The notes: generated by a model from the sequence alone, not told the origin. DNA of 42,593 nt from Synechococcus sp. BS301-5m-G53 (GCA_016779825.1 JADHMX010000005.1:1-42593); one strand, 5' to 3'. Counted from the first letter of the stretch, positions 9,904 through 19,809 are shown. A program made the numbers and translations.

Positions 9904-10500
9904 ATGTTCCAATCAATCCTTCGCCTGGGACTGGTGAGCGCAGTGTCTCTCACGCCACTCCTGACCTGTGCAACCTCTGCTGATGCCAAGCCAGCGGTGA
10001 TGTCAGAAACCATTCGTGTAAGCGAGGTGAAAGCTGCCCAGGACGCTTGGTGTGATGCGCTCATCAACATCAGCAAAACCCATGCTGAGGGCGGTTTGGC
10101 TAAATCCAAACCCCTGGCCGGCGACGTGATCGATGCGGCCTACGGCTACCAGTTCGGCCCTGTTGCCTTCAAGCCCACCTGGGCCAAAGGGGACGTGACC
10201 TTCCGCGACACTCGCGCTGGTGCTGTGTCCTATTTCGTTGGAGACGATCCCAGCTTTGCCGACCCCGGCTTTGCCATTGGAACCCCCGGCGCGAAGCGCA
10301 GCCCCTGGGTGAAATGCGAACCCGAGATTTTCGTCATCCAAAGCTTCGGCAACACCGCCAATGCCATGGGCTGGGTGCACATTGAGGCGGCCGATGGCAC
10401 CACCAGCAAGGTCGACAAGACCTTTGGCTACGTGAGGGATGACGCAGGTGCCCTGCGCATCGTCGTGCATCACTCCTCGACCCCCTTCGCTGGCTATTGA
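9904..10500 (+). CDS. Secreted protein of unknown specific function, possibly SnoaL/NTF2-like
   Basis: N-terminal signal-like MFQSILRLGLVSAVSLTPLLTCATSADAKP; C-terminal LRIVVHHSSTPFAGY resembles NTF2-like/CaMKII-association type domains. Confidence 0.6.
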   Translation: MFQSILRLGLVSAVSLTPLLTCATSADAKPAVMSETIRVSEVKAAQDAWCDALINISKTHAEGGLAKSKPLAGDVIDAAYGYQFGPVAFKPTWAKGDVTFRDTRAGAVSYFVGDDPSFADPGFAIGTPGAKRSPWVKCEPEIFVIQSFGNTANAMGWVHIEAADGTTSKVDKTFGYVRDDAGALRIVVHHSSTPFAGY

Positions 10501-10517
10501 TCACCGATAGGGCAAGG

Positions 10518-12185
10518 TCAAGGGGACGGGGAACTCGTCTGCAGGATTTGGATGGCCAATGCCTCAGCGGCACGAATGCCATCGATTCCAGCCGACAGGA
10601 TGCCGCCGGCGTAGCCCGCCCCTTCACCGGCCGGCACCAGCCCCTTCACGTTGATCGATTCCAACGCCTCATCCCTGGGGATGCGCACGGGCGATGACGT
10701 GCGGGTTTCCACGCCGGTGAGCACCGCATCGGGGTGGTCGTAGCCCTTGAGCTTGCGGGCAAAGACCGGCAGCGCTTCGCGCAAGGCCTCAATGATGGGA
10801 GATGGAAGCAGCTCATCCAGATCGGCGGGATGTACCCCCGGTTGATAGGACGCTGCGATAGCGCCGAGACATGTGGACGGCCGGGCAGCAAGAAAGTCCT
10901 CCAACCTCTGCGCCGGTGCGGCATAACTGCTGCCCCCAAGTCTGAAAGCGCGCTCCTCCAGATCCCGTTGCAGGCCAATCCCCGCTAAGGGATCCCCGGG
11001 GAAGCGTTCAAACGGGGCCAGATCGTCGGCGTCGAGAGCCACAACCAAGCCGCTGTTGGCGTTGCGCTCGTTGCGGGAATGCTGGCTCATGCCATTGGTC
11101 ACCACCCGGCCTTCTTCCGAGGTGGCTCCCACCACAAATCCACCGGGGCACATGCAGAAGCTGTAAACGCAGCGGCCGTTCTCAGCGTGGTGCACCAGCT
11201 TGTACTCGGCCGCCCCGAGACGCGGATGGCCAGCCGCCTCTCCCCAGCGAGCTGCATCGATCAGGTGCTGCGGATGCTCAATCCGCACGCCCACGGAAAA
11301 CGGTTTGCGCTGCAGCTGCACTCCGATCTCGTCCAGCATTTCAAAGCAGTCCCGCGCCGAATGACCGGGGGCCAACACCAGATAGCGACAGGAAATCTCC
11401 GTGCCATCAGCCAGTACCAATCCATCGAGTTGATGCGGCTTCTCACCGCGACTAGCGCTGAGCTGAAGGCGCGTGACCCGACTGTTGAAGCGCACCTCAC
11501 CTCCCAGGGCTTCAATGCGAGCTCGCAAGCCACGGACGACCGTGGCGAGCTTGAACGTGCCGATGTGGGGTCGCTGCAGCGTGAGGATCTCTTCACTGGC
11601 ACCACAGGCCACCAGCTCCTCCAACACCTTGCGGCCGTAGTGCTCGGGATCGCTCACCTGGCTGTAGAGCTTGCCGTCGGAGAAGGTGCCGGCTCCGCCC
11701 TCGCCGAATTGGGCATTGGATTCCGGATTGAAGGGGCTGGTGCCCCGCCAGAAACCAAAGGTGTCAGCTGTGCGTTGCTTGACGGCCTGACCCCGTTCCA
11801 GCAACAGCGGGCGAAAGCCCATCTGCGCCAACAGCAGAGCAGCGAAATAACCGCAGGGACCTGCCCCCACCACCACAGGCCGATCGCCCACATCCAAGGG
11901 GAAGCCATCCGGCGCCTGGCCCACGGGCCGGTAGCGGGTGTCTGGGGCCAGACGCACCCTGGCTTTGTTACCGATCCGCCGCAACAGGGCGGCTTCACCC
12001 TTCACCTGCACGTCGACGCTGTAAATCAGCTGGATCCGGTCACGGCGCCGCGCATCAACACTGCGCTTCACCAGGGTCTGACCCACAAGACGATCCGCAG
12101 GGATCCTCAAACGCTTGAGCACCGCCTCATGCAGCGCTTCCTCCCCATGGTCCAGGGGCAGCTTCAGTTCACTCAGGCGCAGCAT
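10518..12185 (-). CDS. FAD-dependent oxidoreductase (BaiN/HI0933-like family)
   Basis: PVVVGAGPCGYFAALLLAQMGFRPLLLERG; SNAQFGEGGAGTFSDGKLYSQVSDP; VPAGEGAGYAGGILSAGIDGIRAAEA. Confidence 0.92.
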   Translation of the reverse strand: MLRLSELKLPLDHGEEALHEAVLKRLRIPADRLVGQTLVKRSVDARRRDRIQLIYSVDVQVKGEAALLRRIGNKARVRLAPDTRYRPVGQAPDGFPLDVGDRPVVVGAGPCGYFAALLLAQMGFRPLLLERGQAVKQRTADTFGFWRGTSPFNPESNAQFGEGGAGTFSDGKLYSQVSDPEHYGRKVLEELVACGASEEILTLQRPHIGTFKLATVVRGLRARIEALGGEVRFNSRVTRLQLSASRGEKPHQLDGLVLADGTEISCRYLVLAPGHSARDCFEMLDEIGVQLQRKPFSVGVRIEHPQHLIDAARWGEAAGHPRLGAAEYKLVHHAENGRCVYSFCMCPGGFVVGATSEEGRVVTNGMSQHSRNERNANSGLVVALDADDLAPFERFPGDPLAGIGLQRDLEERAFRLGGSSYAAPAQRLEDFLAARPSTCLGAIAASYQPGVHPADLDELLPSPIIEALREALPVFARKLKGYDHPDAVLTGVETRTSSPVRIPRDEALESINVKGLVPAGEGAGYAGGILSAGIDGIRAAEALAIQILQTSSPSP

Positions 12186-12207
12186 CTCGAGGTCGTGTCC
12201 CCTGACC

Positions 12208-13398
12208 TCATTCGATCAGACCGGCCATGGCCTGTCCGGACGGTGCCTGGCCAGCACGAAAGCGGGAATCACTGGCCACGGCCTGCAAGCGCAGGCGCTC
12301 ACCGCTTCGACGCTGATCAAAGGCATCGCAAATCGGTACGGCCTCCTTCTGATCGGGATCCAACCAACCCATGGCATCGATGCTCCCGTCATCCGCCAGC
12401 GGCAACGGAGCTGCATCCGCCAGGGCCAACAGCCTCGCCGTATCGAAGCCGGCCCCAGCGAGCAAGGATGGAGCCTTGCCGGTCTGCTGCTGGAAGTCCT
12501 TTTGGAAGTCCGCCCAGGCATCACCACGAGCTGGGTGCTGCAACCCAAGCTGTTGCCACGGAACCGTGGGAGCATCCTGCAGACCTTCAGCTTCCGTGAG
12601 CCAGATCCAGTTCGGAGTTCGCGGTGCACCACCGCCAAAACGCCCCTGCTGCTGCTCTGCTCGCAGCTGTTGGGAGAGAGGACCGTCCGGAGCATCGGCC
12701 ACCACAACGGTGGGAACCCACGACCAGGCCATGTCGTCCTTGAACCGTTGCAGACGCCCGTCGTTGCTGGGATCAACCCGCTGGACCGGCTCTGCTTCGT
12801 AGCTCTCAACAATGCCACCAGCGGCCTTGAACAGCTCGACAAAGGTGTTGGAGCTGGTGGACTCCAAAGCAGCGGGGTCTTCCACCACCATGGCCCGTCC
12901 CCAGCCGGCCTCCAAGGCCGCCGCCACCATCGCCTTCAGATCCTCCTGTTGGGAGGGAACGATCGGCCAGAGGCGTTCACGGCCTTTAAGGCCGCGCAGG
13001 GTGTCGAGCGACTGCCCGCGCTGATACGGCAGAAGCACAGTGAGATCCCGCTCGGCCGCGAGGGCAGCGAAGGCGCGCAGATCGGCAGACGGTGGAGCCA
13101 CGAGCAGCTTGAGCTCGATGGAGGGCATCAAGTGCGGATCGGGCGCATCACCGGAGTTGATGCCATGCCACGCCACCAGCGGGAAGGGCTCTCCGCAGGC
13201 CTCGACCGAAGACTGGCCAAGACGAAAGCCCTGCAGGAAGTCTTGCCGCACTTGATTGTCGCGTTGCCCCATCGGCAACAGCACAGCCAACCGTGGGCGA
13301 CTAACGCCACTCGCCACCATCGATTGACAGCCGATCAGCGTCGCTGCAACAACGCACCACGACAGCCAAGGCCAACCTCGCCACTCAGGCTTCGACAT
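12208..13398 (-). CDS. Periplasmic substrate-binding lipoprotein (LivK-like / type 1 periplasmic binding fold)
   Basis: Lipobox-like LIGC after the N-terminal hydrophobic segment; PRLAVLLPMGQRDNQVRQDFLQGFRLG...; PTVVVADAPDGPLSQQLRAEQ. Confidence 0.75.
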   Translation of the reverse strand: MSKPEWRGWPWLSWCVVAATLIGCQSMVASGVSRPRLAVLLPMGQRDNQVRQDFLQGFRLGQSSVEACGEPFPLVAWHGINSGDAPDPHLMPSIELKLLVAPPSADLRAFAALAAERDLTVLLPYQRGQSLDTLRGLKGRERLWPIVPSQQEDLKAMVAAALEAGWGRAMVVEDPAALESTSSNTFVELFKAAGGIVESYEAEPVQRVDPSNDGRLQRFKDDMAWSWVPTVVVADAPDGPLSQQLRAEQQQGRFGGGAPRTPNWIWLTEAEGLQDAPTVPWQQLGLQHPARGDAWADFQKDFQQQTGKAPSLLAGAGFDTARLLALADAAPLPLADDGSIDAMGWLDPDQKEAVPICDAFDQRRSGERLRLQAVASDSRFRAGQAPSGQAMAGLIE

Positions 13399-13431
13399 TG
13401 GATCGGAGAGGAGTAACCCGATCCCCGCAAA

Positions 13432-13668
13432 TTAGGGAGAGCTCTTGGGCTCGTCTGGTTTTGTCACAGAGGTCTCAGACCCACCATCTGGCCCGCCGCC
13501 CAACTGAGACAACCAACCGGCCAAAAGCAATCCCGCACCGATTCCGATGGCCAGGGTGCGATTTTCAGCTGCGGCACCCTGCCCCCAGGCGGCTGTGGCC
13601 AGAAAGGCACCCCCAAGCAGCAGGCAGGGCACCAACACAATGCCCCGGGCAACTCGGTTATCAGCCAT
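13432..13668 (-). CDS. Small membrane protein of unknown function (ORF track start 13704; ATG at 13668 preferred)
   Basis: MADNRVARGIVLVPCLLLGGAFLATAAWGQGAAAENRTLAIGIGAGLLLAGWLSQLGGG: two TM segments; ATG overlaps the upstream stop by 8 nt. Confidence 0.65.
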   Translation of the reverse strand: MADNRVARGIVLVPCLLLGGAFLATAAWGQGAAAENRTLAIGIGAGLLLAGWLSQLGGGPDGGSETSVTKPDEPKSSP

Positions 13669-14008
13669 CGACCCCACAGCTGTTACTGGCCAAACCAGCG
13701 GCAATCAAGCCACTGCTGAGGTCACGCTCAGCACCGATTGGGGTCACCCGAGCCATCAGCTGCCCCTCGCTGGAGCCGACCGGCCGCAGATTGACCTTGC
13801 GCCGGCGCGGCAATTCCTGGCGCAGCCATGCTGTGGCCTCGGCTTCTTGGCTCGCCTCAACGGCAGAACAGGCGAGGGCAACGGTGTAAGTGCGGTTGTG
13901 ATCTCCCACCTGCAGGAGTGTGCTGCTGCGCACCTGAAGCACCTCAGCAGCCTGCACCGGCACGGCCCAAAGCAGCAGCAGCAGGCCGATTAAGACAAAT
14001 CGAATCAA
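13661..14008 (-). CDS. Secreted SNase-like (staphylococcal nuclease fold) protein, possibly catalytically degenerate; TTG start
   Basis: Signal peptide MIRFVLIGLLLLLWAVPVQAAEV; VGDHNRTYTVALACSAVEASQEAEATAWLRQELPRRRKVNLRPVGSSEGQLMARVTPIGAERDLSSGLIAAGLA resembles the SNase OB-fold pattern. Confidence 0.6.
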   Translation of the reverse strand: MIRFVLIGLLLLLWAVPVQAAEVLQVRSSTLLQVGDHNRTYTVALACSAVEASQEAEATAWLRQELPRRRKVNLRPVGSSEGQLMARVTPIGAERDLSSGLIAAGLASNSCGVDG

Positions 14009-15792
14009 GAGGTCGGAGCGTTGAGAACCGGCATTGGAGCCGGAAGGCCCACCATTTCAGCATTGCTTTTGCCCGGGGGAACCATCGGATAGCAGTTCTC
14101 ACCACGGCGAACGTGGATGTCGATCAGCATCGGTCCGGGAGCCTTGAGCGCTGCCTCAAGATCAGAGCGCAACGACTCCCGCTCACGGATGTGCACGCCG
14201 TCCACACCGAAGGACCGGGCAAGAGCCACGAAGTCCGGCATGCCATTGAGCATGTCGGAAGCGGAGTAGCGCTCCTCGTAGAAACTCTCCTGCCACTGGC
14301 GCACCATGCCCTGCCAGTGGTTGTTGACGATCACCACCTTCACCGGCAGGCCATAGGCCGCGAGGGTTCCCAGCTCCTGAATGTTCATCAGGATGCTGGC
14401 GTCACCGGCAATGCACACCACCTGACGGTCGGGGCAAGCCACCTGGGCACCCATCGCGGCCGGCATGCCAAAACCCATGGTGCCGAGGCCGGCACTGCTG
14501 ATCCAGCCCCGGGGGCCATTGCGCAGGTACTGAGCCGCCCACATCTGATGTTGCCCCACATCGGTGGTGACGATGGCGTTCGGCGCCAGGTCGCGAACGG
14601 CCAGCAAAACCTCCTGGGGGAAAAGGGCGCCCTCAGAAGGAGGAATGGTGAGGGGATACGTCTGTTTCCACTCAGCGATGCGTGCCAGCCAGGGGGCCGT
14701 GCGGGGTTGCACCTGCTGTCGCAGGCTCAGCTCCACCAAACGAGCCACGCTCAAGCCCAGATCACCCAGCACAGCTACCTCGGGGCAGCGCGTCTTGCCG
14801 ATTTCGGCCGGGTCAATCTCGAAGTGGATCACCCGAGCACGAGGTGCAAAGGTGTCGAGCTTGCCGGTGACGCGATCATCAAAGCGGGCGCCGACGGCAA
14901 TCAGCAGATCGCATTCGGTGACGGCGAAGTTGGCATAAGCCGTGCCGTGCATGCCGAGCATGCCCACCGAGAGGGGGTCGTTTTCATCGAAGGCACCCTT
15001 CCCCATCAAGGTGGTGGTGACAGGGATCTGATAGCGCTCAGCAATCACCCGCAGGCTGTCGTGGGCGCCGGCTGAGATCGCACCACCGCCCACATAGAGC
15101 AGCGGACGCTCCGCCTCGGCGATCAACTCAAGCGCTGAGAGGATCGGTTCATCCCGGGGCGGCTGAGGCTTGCGAAAGCCTTTGGGAACGATCGAGCCGG
15201 GCTCAACCGGTACGTAGTCGAACATCTCCTGGCCGACATCCTTCGGGATATCGATCAGCACCGGGCCCGGACGACCGCTGGCGGCAATCAGGAAAGCCTG
15301 GGCAACGATGGAGGCGAGATCCGCCGGGTCCCGCACCACCCAGGAATGCTTCACGATCGGGAGGGTGATGCCGAAGATATCGGTCTCCTGAAAAGCATCA
15401 GTGCCGATCGCCGGACGGGGTACCTGACCGGTGATCACCACCATGGGCACCGAGTCCATCTGAGCGGTGGCGATGCCGGTAACGAGGTTGGTGGCACCGG
15501 GCCCTGATGTACCGAAGCAAACACCAACCTTGCCGGTGGCGCGGGCGTAGGCATCAGCAGCGTGGGTACCGGCCTGCTCATGCCGCACCAGGATGTGCTG
15601 CACCCAGCCCTCGCTCTCAGCGATGTGGAGTGCGTCGTAGATGGGAAGAATCGCGCCGCCTGGATAGCCGAAGATCGTGTCGACGCCATGGCGCCGTAAC
15701 GCATCCATCAGGGCTGTGGCCCCAGAGATTCTCTGCCCTCCGTTACCGGCCTGCTGCCCAGTGACGACCGAGGACGCGGAGGTAAGAGTCAC
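14005..15792 (-). CDS. ilvB: Acetolactate synthase, large subunit
   Basis: MDALRRHGVDTIFGYPGGAILPIYDAL...GVCFGTSGPGATNLVTGIATA...GDASILMNIQELGTLAAYGLPVKVVIVNNHWQGMVRQWQ: ThDP enzyme, AHAS large subunit. Confidence 0.97.
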   Translation of the reverse strand: MTLTSASSVVTGQQAGNGGQRISGATALMDALRRHGVDTIFGYPGGAILPIYDALHIAESEGWVQHILVRHEQAGTHAADAYARATGKVGVCFGTSGPGATNLVTGIATAQMDSVPMVVITGQVPRPAIGTDAFQETDIFGITLPIVKHSWVVRDPADLASIVAQAFLIAASGRPGPVLIDIPKDVGQEMFDYVPVEPGSIVPKGFRKPQPPRDEPILSALELIAEAERPLLYVGGGAISAGAHDSLRVIAERYQIPVTTTLMGKGAFDENDPLSVGMLGMHGTAYANFAVTECDLLIAVGARFDDRVTGKLDTFAPRARVIHFEIDPAEIGKTRCPEVAVLGDLGLSVARLVELSLRQQVQPRTAPWLARIAEWKQTYPLTIPPSEGALFPQEVLLAVRDLAPNAIVTTDVGQHQMWAAQYLRNGPRGWISSAGLGTMGFGMPAAMGAQVACPDRQVVCIAGDASILMNIQELGTLAAYGLPVKVVIVNNHWQGMVRQWQESFYEERYSASDMLNGMPDFVALARSFGVDGVHIRERESLRSDLEAALKAPGPMLIDIHVRRGENCYPMVPPGKSNAEMVGLPAPMPVLNAPTS

Positions 15793-15848
15793 AGAGGCGA
15801 CAGGTCAATGACCCTCAAGGTTAAGGGCCCGTAGCTCCCCTGGCTTGG

Positions 15849-17024
15849 TCAGAGCAAGCCGAGGGCGTGCAGCGGCCCTTGACCGCTGATCAACTCGAGC
15901 AAAAAGGCCGAAAAGCCGACCATGGCCAGACGGCCGTTCCAGACTTCAGAACTATTATTCCAGCCCCATTCCCACTTCTCCTGGGGATAAAGCTTCACCT
16001 TGGTGGGCAGCTCCGCCGCCGCATCGAGACTCACCTCAGGCCCCTGCAGGCTGGTGGCCACGAGATCCGCCAATCCTTCGATGAAGGGGGCATAGGTGTC
16101 GAGAGCGCGCACCCGTCGGAAATTCACCACGCCGGCCTCGGTGGCCAACTCCCGGTACTCGATGTCGATTTCCTCGAGCGTCTCGATGTGTTCGCTGACG
16201 AAGCTGATCGGCACCACCACCAGATCATTGGTCTTGGCTTGGCCCAATTCCTCAAGGGCTTCCTCGGTGTATGGCTTGAGCCACTCCACCGGGCCCACAC
16301 GGCTTTGGTACGCCAGGGTGAAGGGGTTGTCGTGGCCCATCTGTAGCGCCAGCTCTTTCATGATCAAACCCGTGCAGGTTTCGATCTCTTTTTGGTAGGG
16401 GTCGCCCGCCTCTTCGACGTAGCTCTTCGGCACACCATGGGCACTGAAGAAGACATGAGCCTTGGTGGGGTCGTCGCTGTTGCGGACTTCCGTAGCGATC
16501 AGCTCTGCCATGGCCTTCACATAGCCCGGGTGGTCAAACCAGCTGCGGATGCAGCGAATCGGCAACTTCTCAAACGCGGGATCTGCCTGACGCAGGCGCT
16601 GAAGCTCGCGGAAGCTTGATCCGCTGGTGCTGATCGAGAAATGGGGATAAAGAGGAAGCACCACCACCTCATCCATCCCATCGGCCTTGATGTCCGCCAC
16701 CGCGGATTCGGTGAAGGGGTGCCAGTAGCGCATGGCCACATAACTGGTGGCGTCGATACCGCGCTGACGCAGCAAGCTCTGCAGTTCCCGGGCCTGCTGC
16801 TCAGTGATCCGCCGCAGCGGTGATCCGCCGCCGATGGAGCGATAGGCCTCTTGTGACTTGCCACTGCGCAGGGTGCTGATCAACCAGGCCAGCGGTTTCT
16901 GCAGCGCCGGGCTGGGCAGCCGGATGATCTCCGGATCAGCGAACAGGTTGTAAAGAAAAGGGCCAACGTCCTGAATCCGCTCCGGGCCACCCAGATTCAG
17001 CAGGACGACACCGACGCGAGACAT
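15849..17024 (-). CDS. hemH: Ferrochelatase with C-terminal CAB/HLIP-like domain (ORF track start 17135; ATG at 17024 preferred)
   Basis: [37 protein letters not shown]...[24 protein letters not shown]...; C-terminus [24 protein letters not shown]. Confidence 0.96.
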   Translation of the reverse strand: MSRVGVVLLNLGGPERIQDVGPFLYNLFADPEIIRLPSPALQKPLAWLISTLRSGKSQEAYRSIGGGSPLRRITEQQARELQSLLRQRGIDATSYVAMRYWHPFTESAVADIKADGMDEVVVLPLYPHFSISTSGSSFRELQRLRQADPAFEKLPIRCIRSWFDHPGYVKAMAELIATEVRNSDDPTKAHVFFSAHGVPKSYVEEAGDPYQKEIETCTGLIMKELALQMGHDNPFTLAYQSRVGPVEWLKPYTEEALEELGQAKTNDLVVVPISFVSEHIETLEEIDIEYRELATEAGVVNFRRVRALDTYAPFIEGLADLVATSLQGPEVSLDAAAELPTKVKLYPQEKWEWGWNNSSEVWNGRLAMVGFSAFLLELISGQGPLHALGLL

Positions 17025-17048
17025 ATCGAGCAGAACGGTTTTCGGGGG

Positions 17049-18251
17049 TTGAGCGTAGCGGCCATGGACGCGATCCTTGACGTCGACGACACATTTATGG
17101 AGCTGAAAAGTGCGCTGGAGACCGCCAATGTGCAACTGGCGGCACAGGGGTCACGGCTGCGCATCGAGCAGCGGGGGCGACGGCTGAACCTGCGCGGGCC
17201 TCTGCCCCTGCGCAGCGATCCCAGTCGCAGCGGCTTGCAACGGATCAGTCTGGGGTTGATGGCCGATCCAGCCGGGGTCAGTCAAGCGCTGAGCACCGCG
17301 GCCCTGGTGCAGATGCAGTTGGACCAGCGCAGCTTTGATTGGACGCTGTGGTCGGCCCCCAGCTCGCCGAACAAGGCCAAAGGGCGGTCCATCAGCATCC
17401 AAACCGCCCTCGGCAGTTTTGAAGTGGCGTTTTTTGCCGACCCACGGCGACGCCGTTCCCCGGCGAGCAGTCGCACCACCTGGACCAGCGCCTATCTGCC
17501 CTACCTGCGGCGCCTGGCCCATCAATTCGGTGACCAGCCGCTGGAGCCGGCGCTGCTGATGCAGACGCTCACCAGCTACGAGGACGGCAGCCGCAGCCGC
17601 CAGCAGTGCGCCACAGCCCTGGCGGCCCTGGCCCGGCACCTGGAGCTGCCCTTACCGGAAGACTGGCGGCAGGAGGCCGGCGGCTATGGCCTGCACCGGG
17701 CCCGCTTCCGCCAGCTGCCCACCGACCCGCAGATTCTTGAGGCCGCAGGACGCATTCCCAACCCTCAGTGGCGCCTGGCCTTTGCCTTGATGGCCACCTA
17801 CGGCCTGCGCAATCACGAGGTGTTCTTCTGCGATTGCTCCTCTCTGGCACCCGGAGGAGATCGGGTGTTGCGGGTGCTGCCCACCACCAAAACCGGTGAG
17901 CATCAGAGTTGGCCATTCCACCCCGACTGGGTCGAGCGCTTCGGGCTGCAGGAGCTGGCGGAGAACCCGACCGCTCTGCCGGCGATCCAGACCGATCTGC
18001 GTCGCACCACCCTGCAACAGGTTGGACGGAGGGTGAGTGAGCAGTTCCGCCGCTACGACCTGCCGATCACCCCCTACGACCTGCGCCACGCCTGGGCCGT
18101 GCGCACCATTCATGTCGGCCTGCCGGACACCGTCGCCGCCAGGATGATGGGCCACTCGGTGACGATCCACACCCGCACGTATCACCACTGGATCACCCGG
18201 CGTGACCAGCAGCAGGCGGTGGATGCAGCCCTGGCCCGCCAACCGGCCTGA
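17049..18251 (+). CDS. Tyrosine recombinase/integrase-like protein (start 17049 or ATG 17064)
   Basis: Box [15 protein letters not shown]; beta-turn [12 protein letters not shown]; box [33 protein letters not shown] with the candidate catalytic Tyr. Confidence 0.85.
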   Translation: MSVAAMDAILDVDDTFMELKSALETANVQLAAQGSRLRIEQRGRRLNLRGPLPLRSDPSRSGLQRISLGLMADPAGVSQALSTAALVQMQLDQRSFDWTLWSAPSSPNKAKGRSISIQTALGSFEVAFFADPRRRRSPASSRTTWTSAYLPYLRRLAHQFGDQPLEPALLMQTLTSYEDGSRSRQQCATALAALARHLELPLPEDWRQEAGGYGLHRARFRQLPTDPQILEAAGRIPNPQWRLAFALMATYGLRNHEVFFCDCSSLAPGGDRVLRVLPTTKTGEHQSWPFHPDWVERFGLQELAENPTALPAIQTDLRRTTLQQVGRRVSEQFRRYDLPITPYDLRHAWAVRTIHVGLPDTVAARMMGHSVTIHTRTYHHWITRRDQQQAVDAALARQPA

Positions 18252-18275
18252 CATCAACCTGACTTCACTTCAAAG

Positions 18276-18908
18276 ATGACGTCGTTTCTGAGGCCGCTGG
18301 CCTACCGCTACCGCTGGATTTACGACACGGTCACGGCAGTGTCATCACTGAGTGTGGGGGGAGTGGAGCGCCTGCGGAGCCTCGGGCTGGAGGCGTTGCA
18401 GCCCCATCTCCAATCCGGGGCTGCGGTGCTTGATCTCTGCTGCGGCAGCGGCGAGGCAGCGGCCCCCTGGCTGGCGGCGGGCTATGCCGTGACGGGCCTC
18501 GATATCTCCCCCCGCGCCCTGGATCTCGCCGCCCAACGCCACCCCGCCCTGCAGCGGGTGGAGGGGCTAGCGGAGGATCCGCCGCTGGCCGATGCCAGCT
18601 TCAGCGCCATCCAGCTGAGCGTGGCCCTGCACGAATTCCCCCGGAGCGATCGCGAGCGGGTGCTGCGCAGTGCCCTTCGGCTGCTGGAACCCGGCGGCTG
18701 GTTGGTGGTTGTCGATCTGCACCCGGCTGGGCCCTGGCTACAGCTCCCCCAACAACTGTTTTGTGCCCTGTTTGAAACCGACACCGCGACCGCCATGCTG
18801 GAGGACAACCTCCCCGCGCAACTGGAACAACTCGGATTCAGCAGCGTGAGCCAAGAGCTGCTGGCGGGACAGGCCCTGCAGCTCATCACCGCTAAGCGGC
18901 CTCAATAG
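18276..18908 (+). CDS. Class I SAM-dependent methyltransferase
   Basis: AVLDLCCGSGEAAAPWLAAGYAVTGLDISPRALDLA...ELxxxxRPGG-like LRLLEPGGWLVVVDLH. Confidence 0.9.
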   Translation: MTSFLRPLAYRYRWIYDTVTAVSSLSVGGVERLRSLGLEALQPHLQSGAAVLDLCCGSGEAAAPWLAAGYAVTGLDISPRALDLAAQRHPALQRVEGLAEDPPLADASFSAIQLSVALHEFPRSDRERVLRSALRLLEPGGWLVVVDLHPAGPWLQLPQQLFCALFETDTATAMLEDNLPAQLEQLGFSSVSQELLAGQALQLITAKRPQ

Positions 18909-18930
18909 AACCAACAAGCCCCCTCGTTCC

Positions 18931-19596
18931 ATGAGCAATCACGACCTCGATCAATCCGCCGCGGAACTGGGCATGGGCGGCAAGCTTGCCCCCGAAACAG
19001 ACAACGCTGGCTACCGCAAACGCATGGAGCGTCGGCAGCAGGTTCAGAAGCAACGGGTGGAGGAGCGCAACAAGGAGAAAGGTCTGGTGCTGGTATTCAC
19101 CGGCCAGGGCAAAGGCAAAACCACCGCTGGGCTCGGGCTGGTGCTGCGCACCCTGGGCCATGGAGAGCGGGTGGCGGTTGTTCAGTTCATCAAGGGGGGC
19201 TGGGAGCCAGGCGAAGCACGGGCGCTCCAGGCCTTCGGTGAACAGGTGAGCTGGCATGCCCTCGGAGAGGGCTTCACCTGGGAGACCCAGGACCGGGCGC
19301 GAGATCAAGAGCTGGTGGAGCAGGCCTGGCAAACCGCCTTGAACTACCTGCGCGATGCAAGGGTGAAATTGGTGCTGCTCGACGAGCTGAATGTGGCTTT
19401 GAAACTGGGTTACATCGAAGCCGACACCGTGATTGCCGGATTGAACGAACGCCCTGAACTCACCCACGTGGCGGTGACAGGCCGGGGCGCACCAGCCGAG
19501 CTGGTGGAGCGGGCCGATCTGGTGACGGAGATGACCCTGGTGCACCACCCCTTCCGCGAGCAGGGGGTGAAGGCCCAGGCGGGCATCGAGTTCTAA
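18931..19596 (+). CDS. cobO: Cob(I)yrinic acid a,c-diamide adenosyltransferase
   Basis: GLVLVFTGQGKGKTTAGLGLVLRTLGHGERVAVVQFIKGGWEPGEARAL...LVLLDELNVALKLGY: CobO/BtuR P-loop family. Confidence 0.95.
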   Translation: MSNHDLDQSAAELGMGGKLAPETDNAGYRKRMERRQQVQKQRVEERNKEKGLVLVFTGQGKGKTTAGLGLVLRTLGHGERVAVVQFIKGGWEPGEARALQAFGEQVSWHALGEGFTWETQDRARDQELVEQAWQTALNYLRDARVKLVLLDELNVALKLGYIEADTVIAGLNERPELTHVAVTGRGAPAELVERADLVTEMTLVHHPFREQGVKAQAGIEF

Positions 19597-19614
19597 AGGG
19601 GGAAAGGAGCGGGC

Positions 19615-19809
19615 TTAGGCCGCTTCAGCAGCTTCGAGATCGTCTTGAAGATGGCGGGTGGCGGCGGTGAGCACCGAGAGTCCGCTCACCAGGAGGGCGC
19701 GATGCACCACCGGTTCGCGCCAGCAGTCCGGATCCTGGCTGGCCCGTTCCAGGGCTGAAAGGGTGAGGCGGGCCATCACACCGCTTTGGGTGGCATCGGT
19801 CTCGGGCAT
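19615..19809 (-). CDS. Small protein of unknown function (ORF track start 19905; ATG at 19809 preferred)
   Basis: MPETDATQSGVMARLTLSALERASQDPDCWREPVVHRALLVSGLSVLTAATRHLQDDLEAAEAA; open frame in the cobO-pyrH gap, predicted helical. Confidence 0.5.
   Translation of the reverse strand: MPETDATQSGVMARLTLSALERASQDPDCWREPVVHRALLVSGLSVLTAATRHLQDDLEAAEAA

Noticed and set aside
11079-12599. 506-aa + strand ORF
   Set aside because: Runs antisense to the FAD oxidoreductase and into the substrate-binding protein gene; long frame is explained by high GC and few stops.
12115-13416. 433-aa + strand ORF
   Set aside because: Antisense to the substrate-binding lipoprotein; no recognisable motifs.
13828-15075. 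415-aa + strand ORF
   Set aside because: Antisense to ilvB, His-rich shadow translation without domain.
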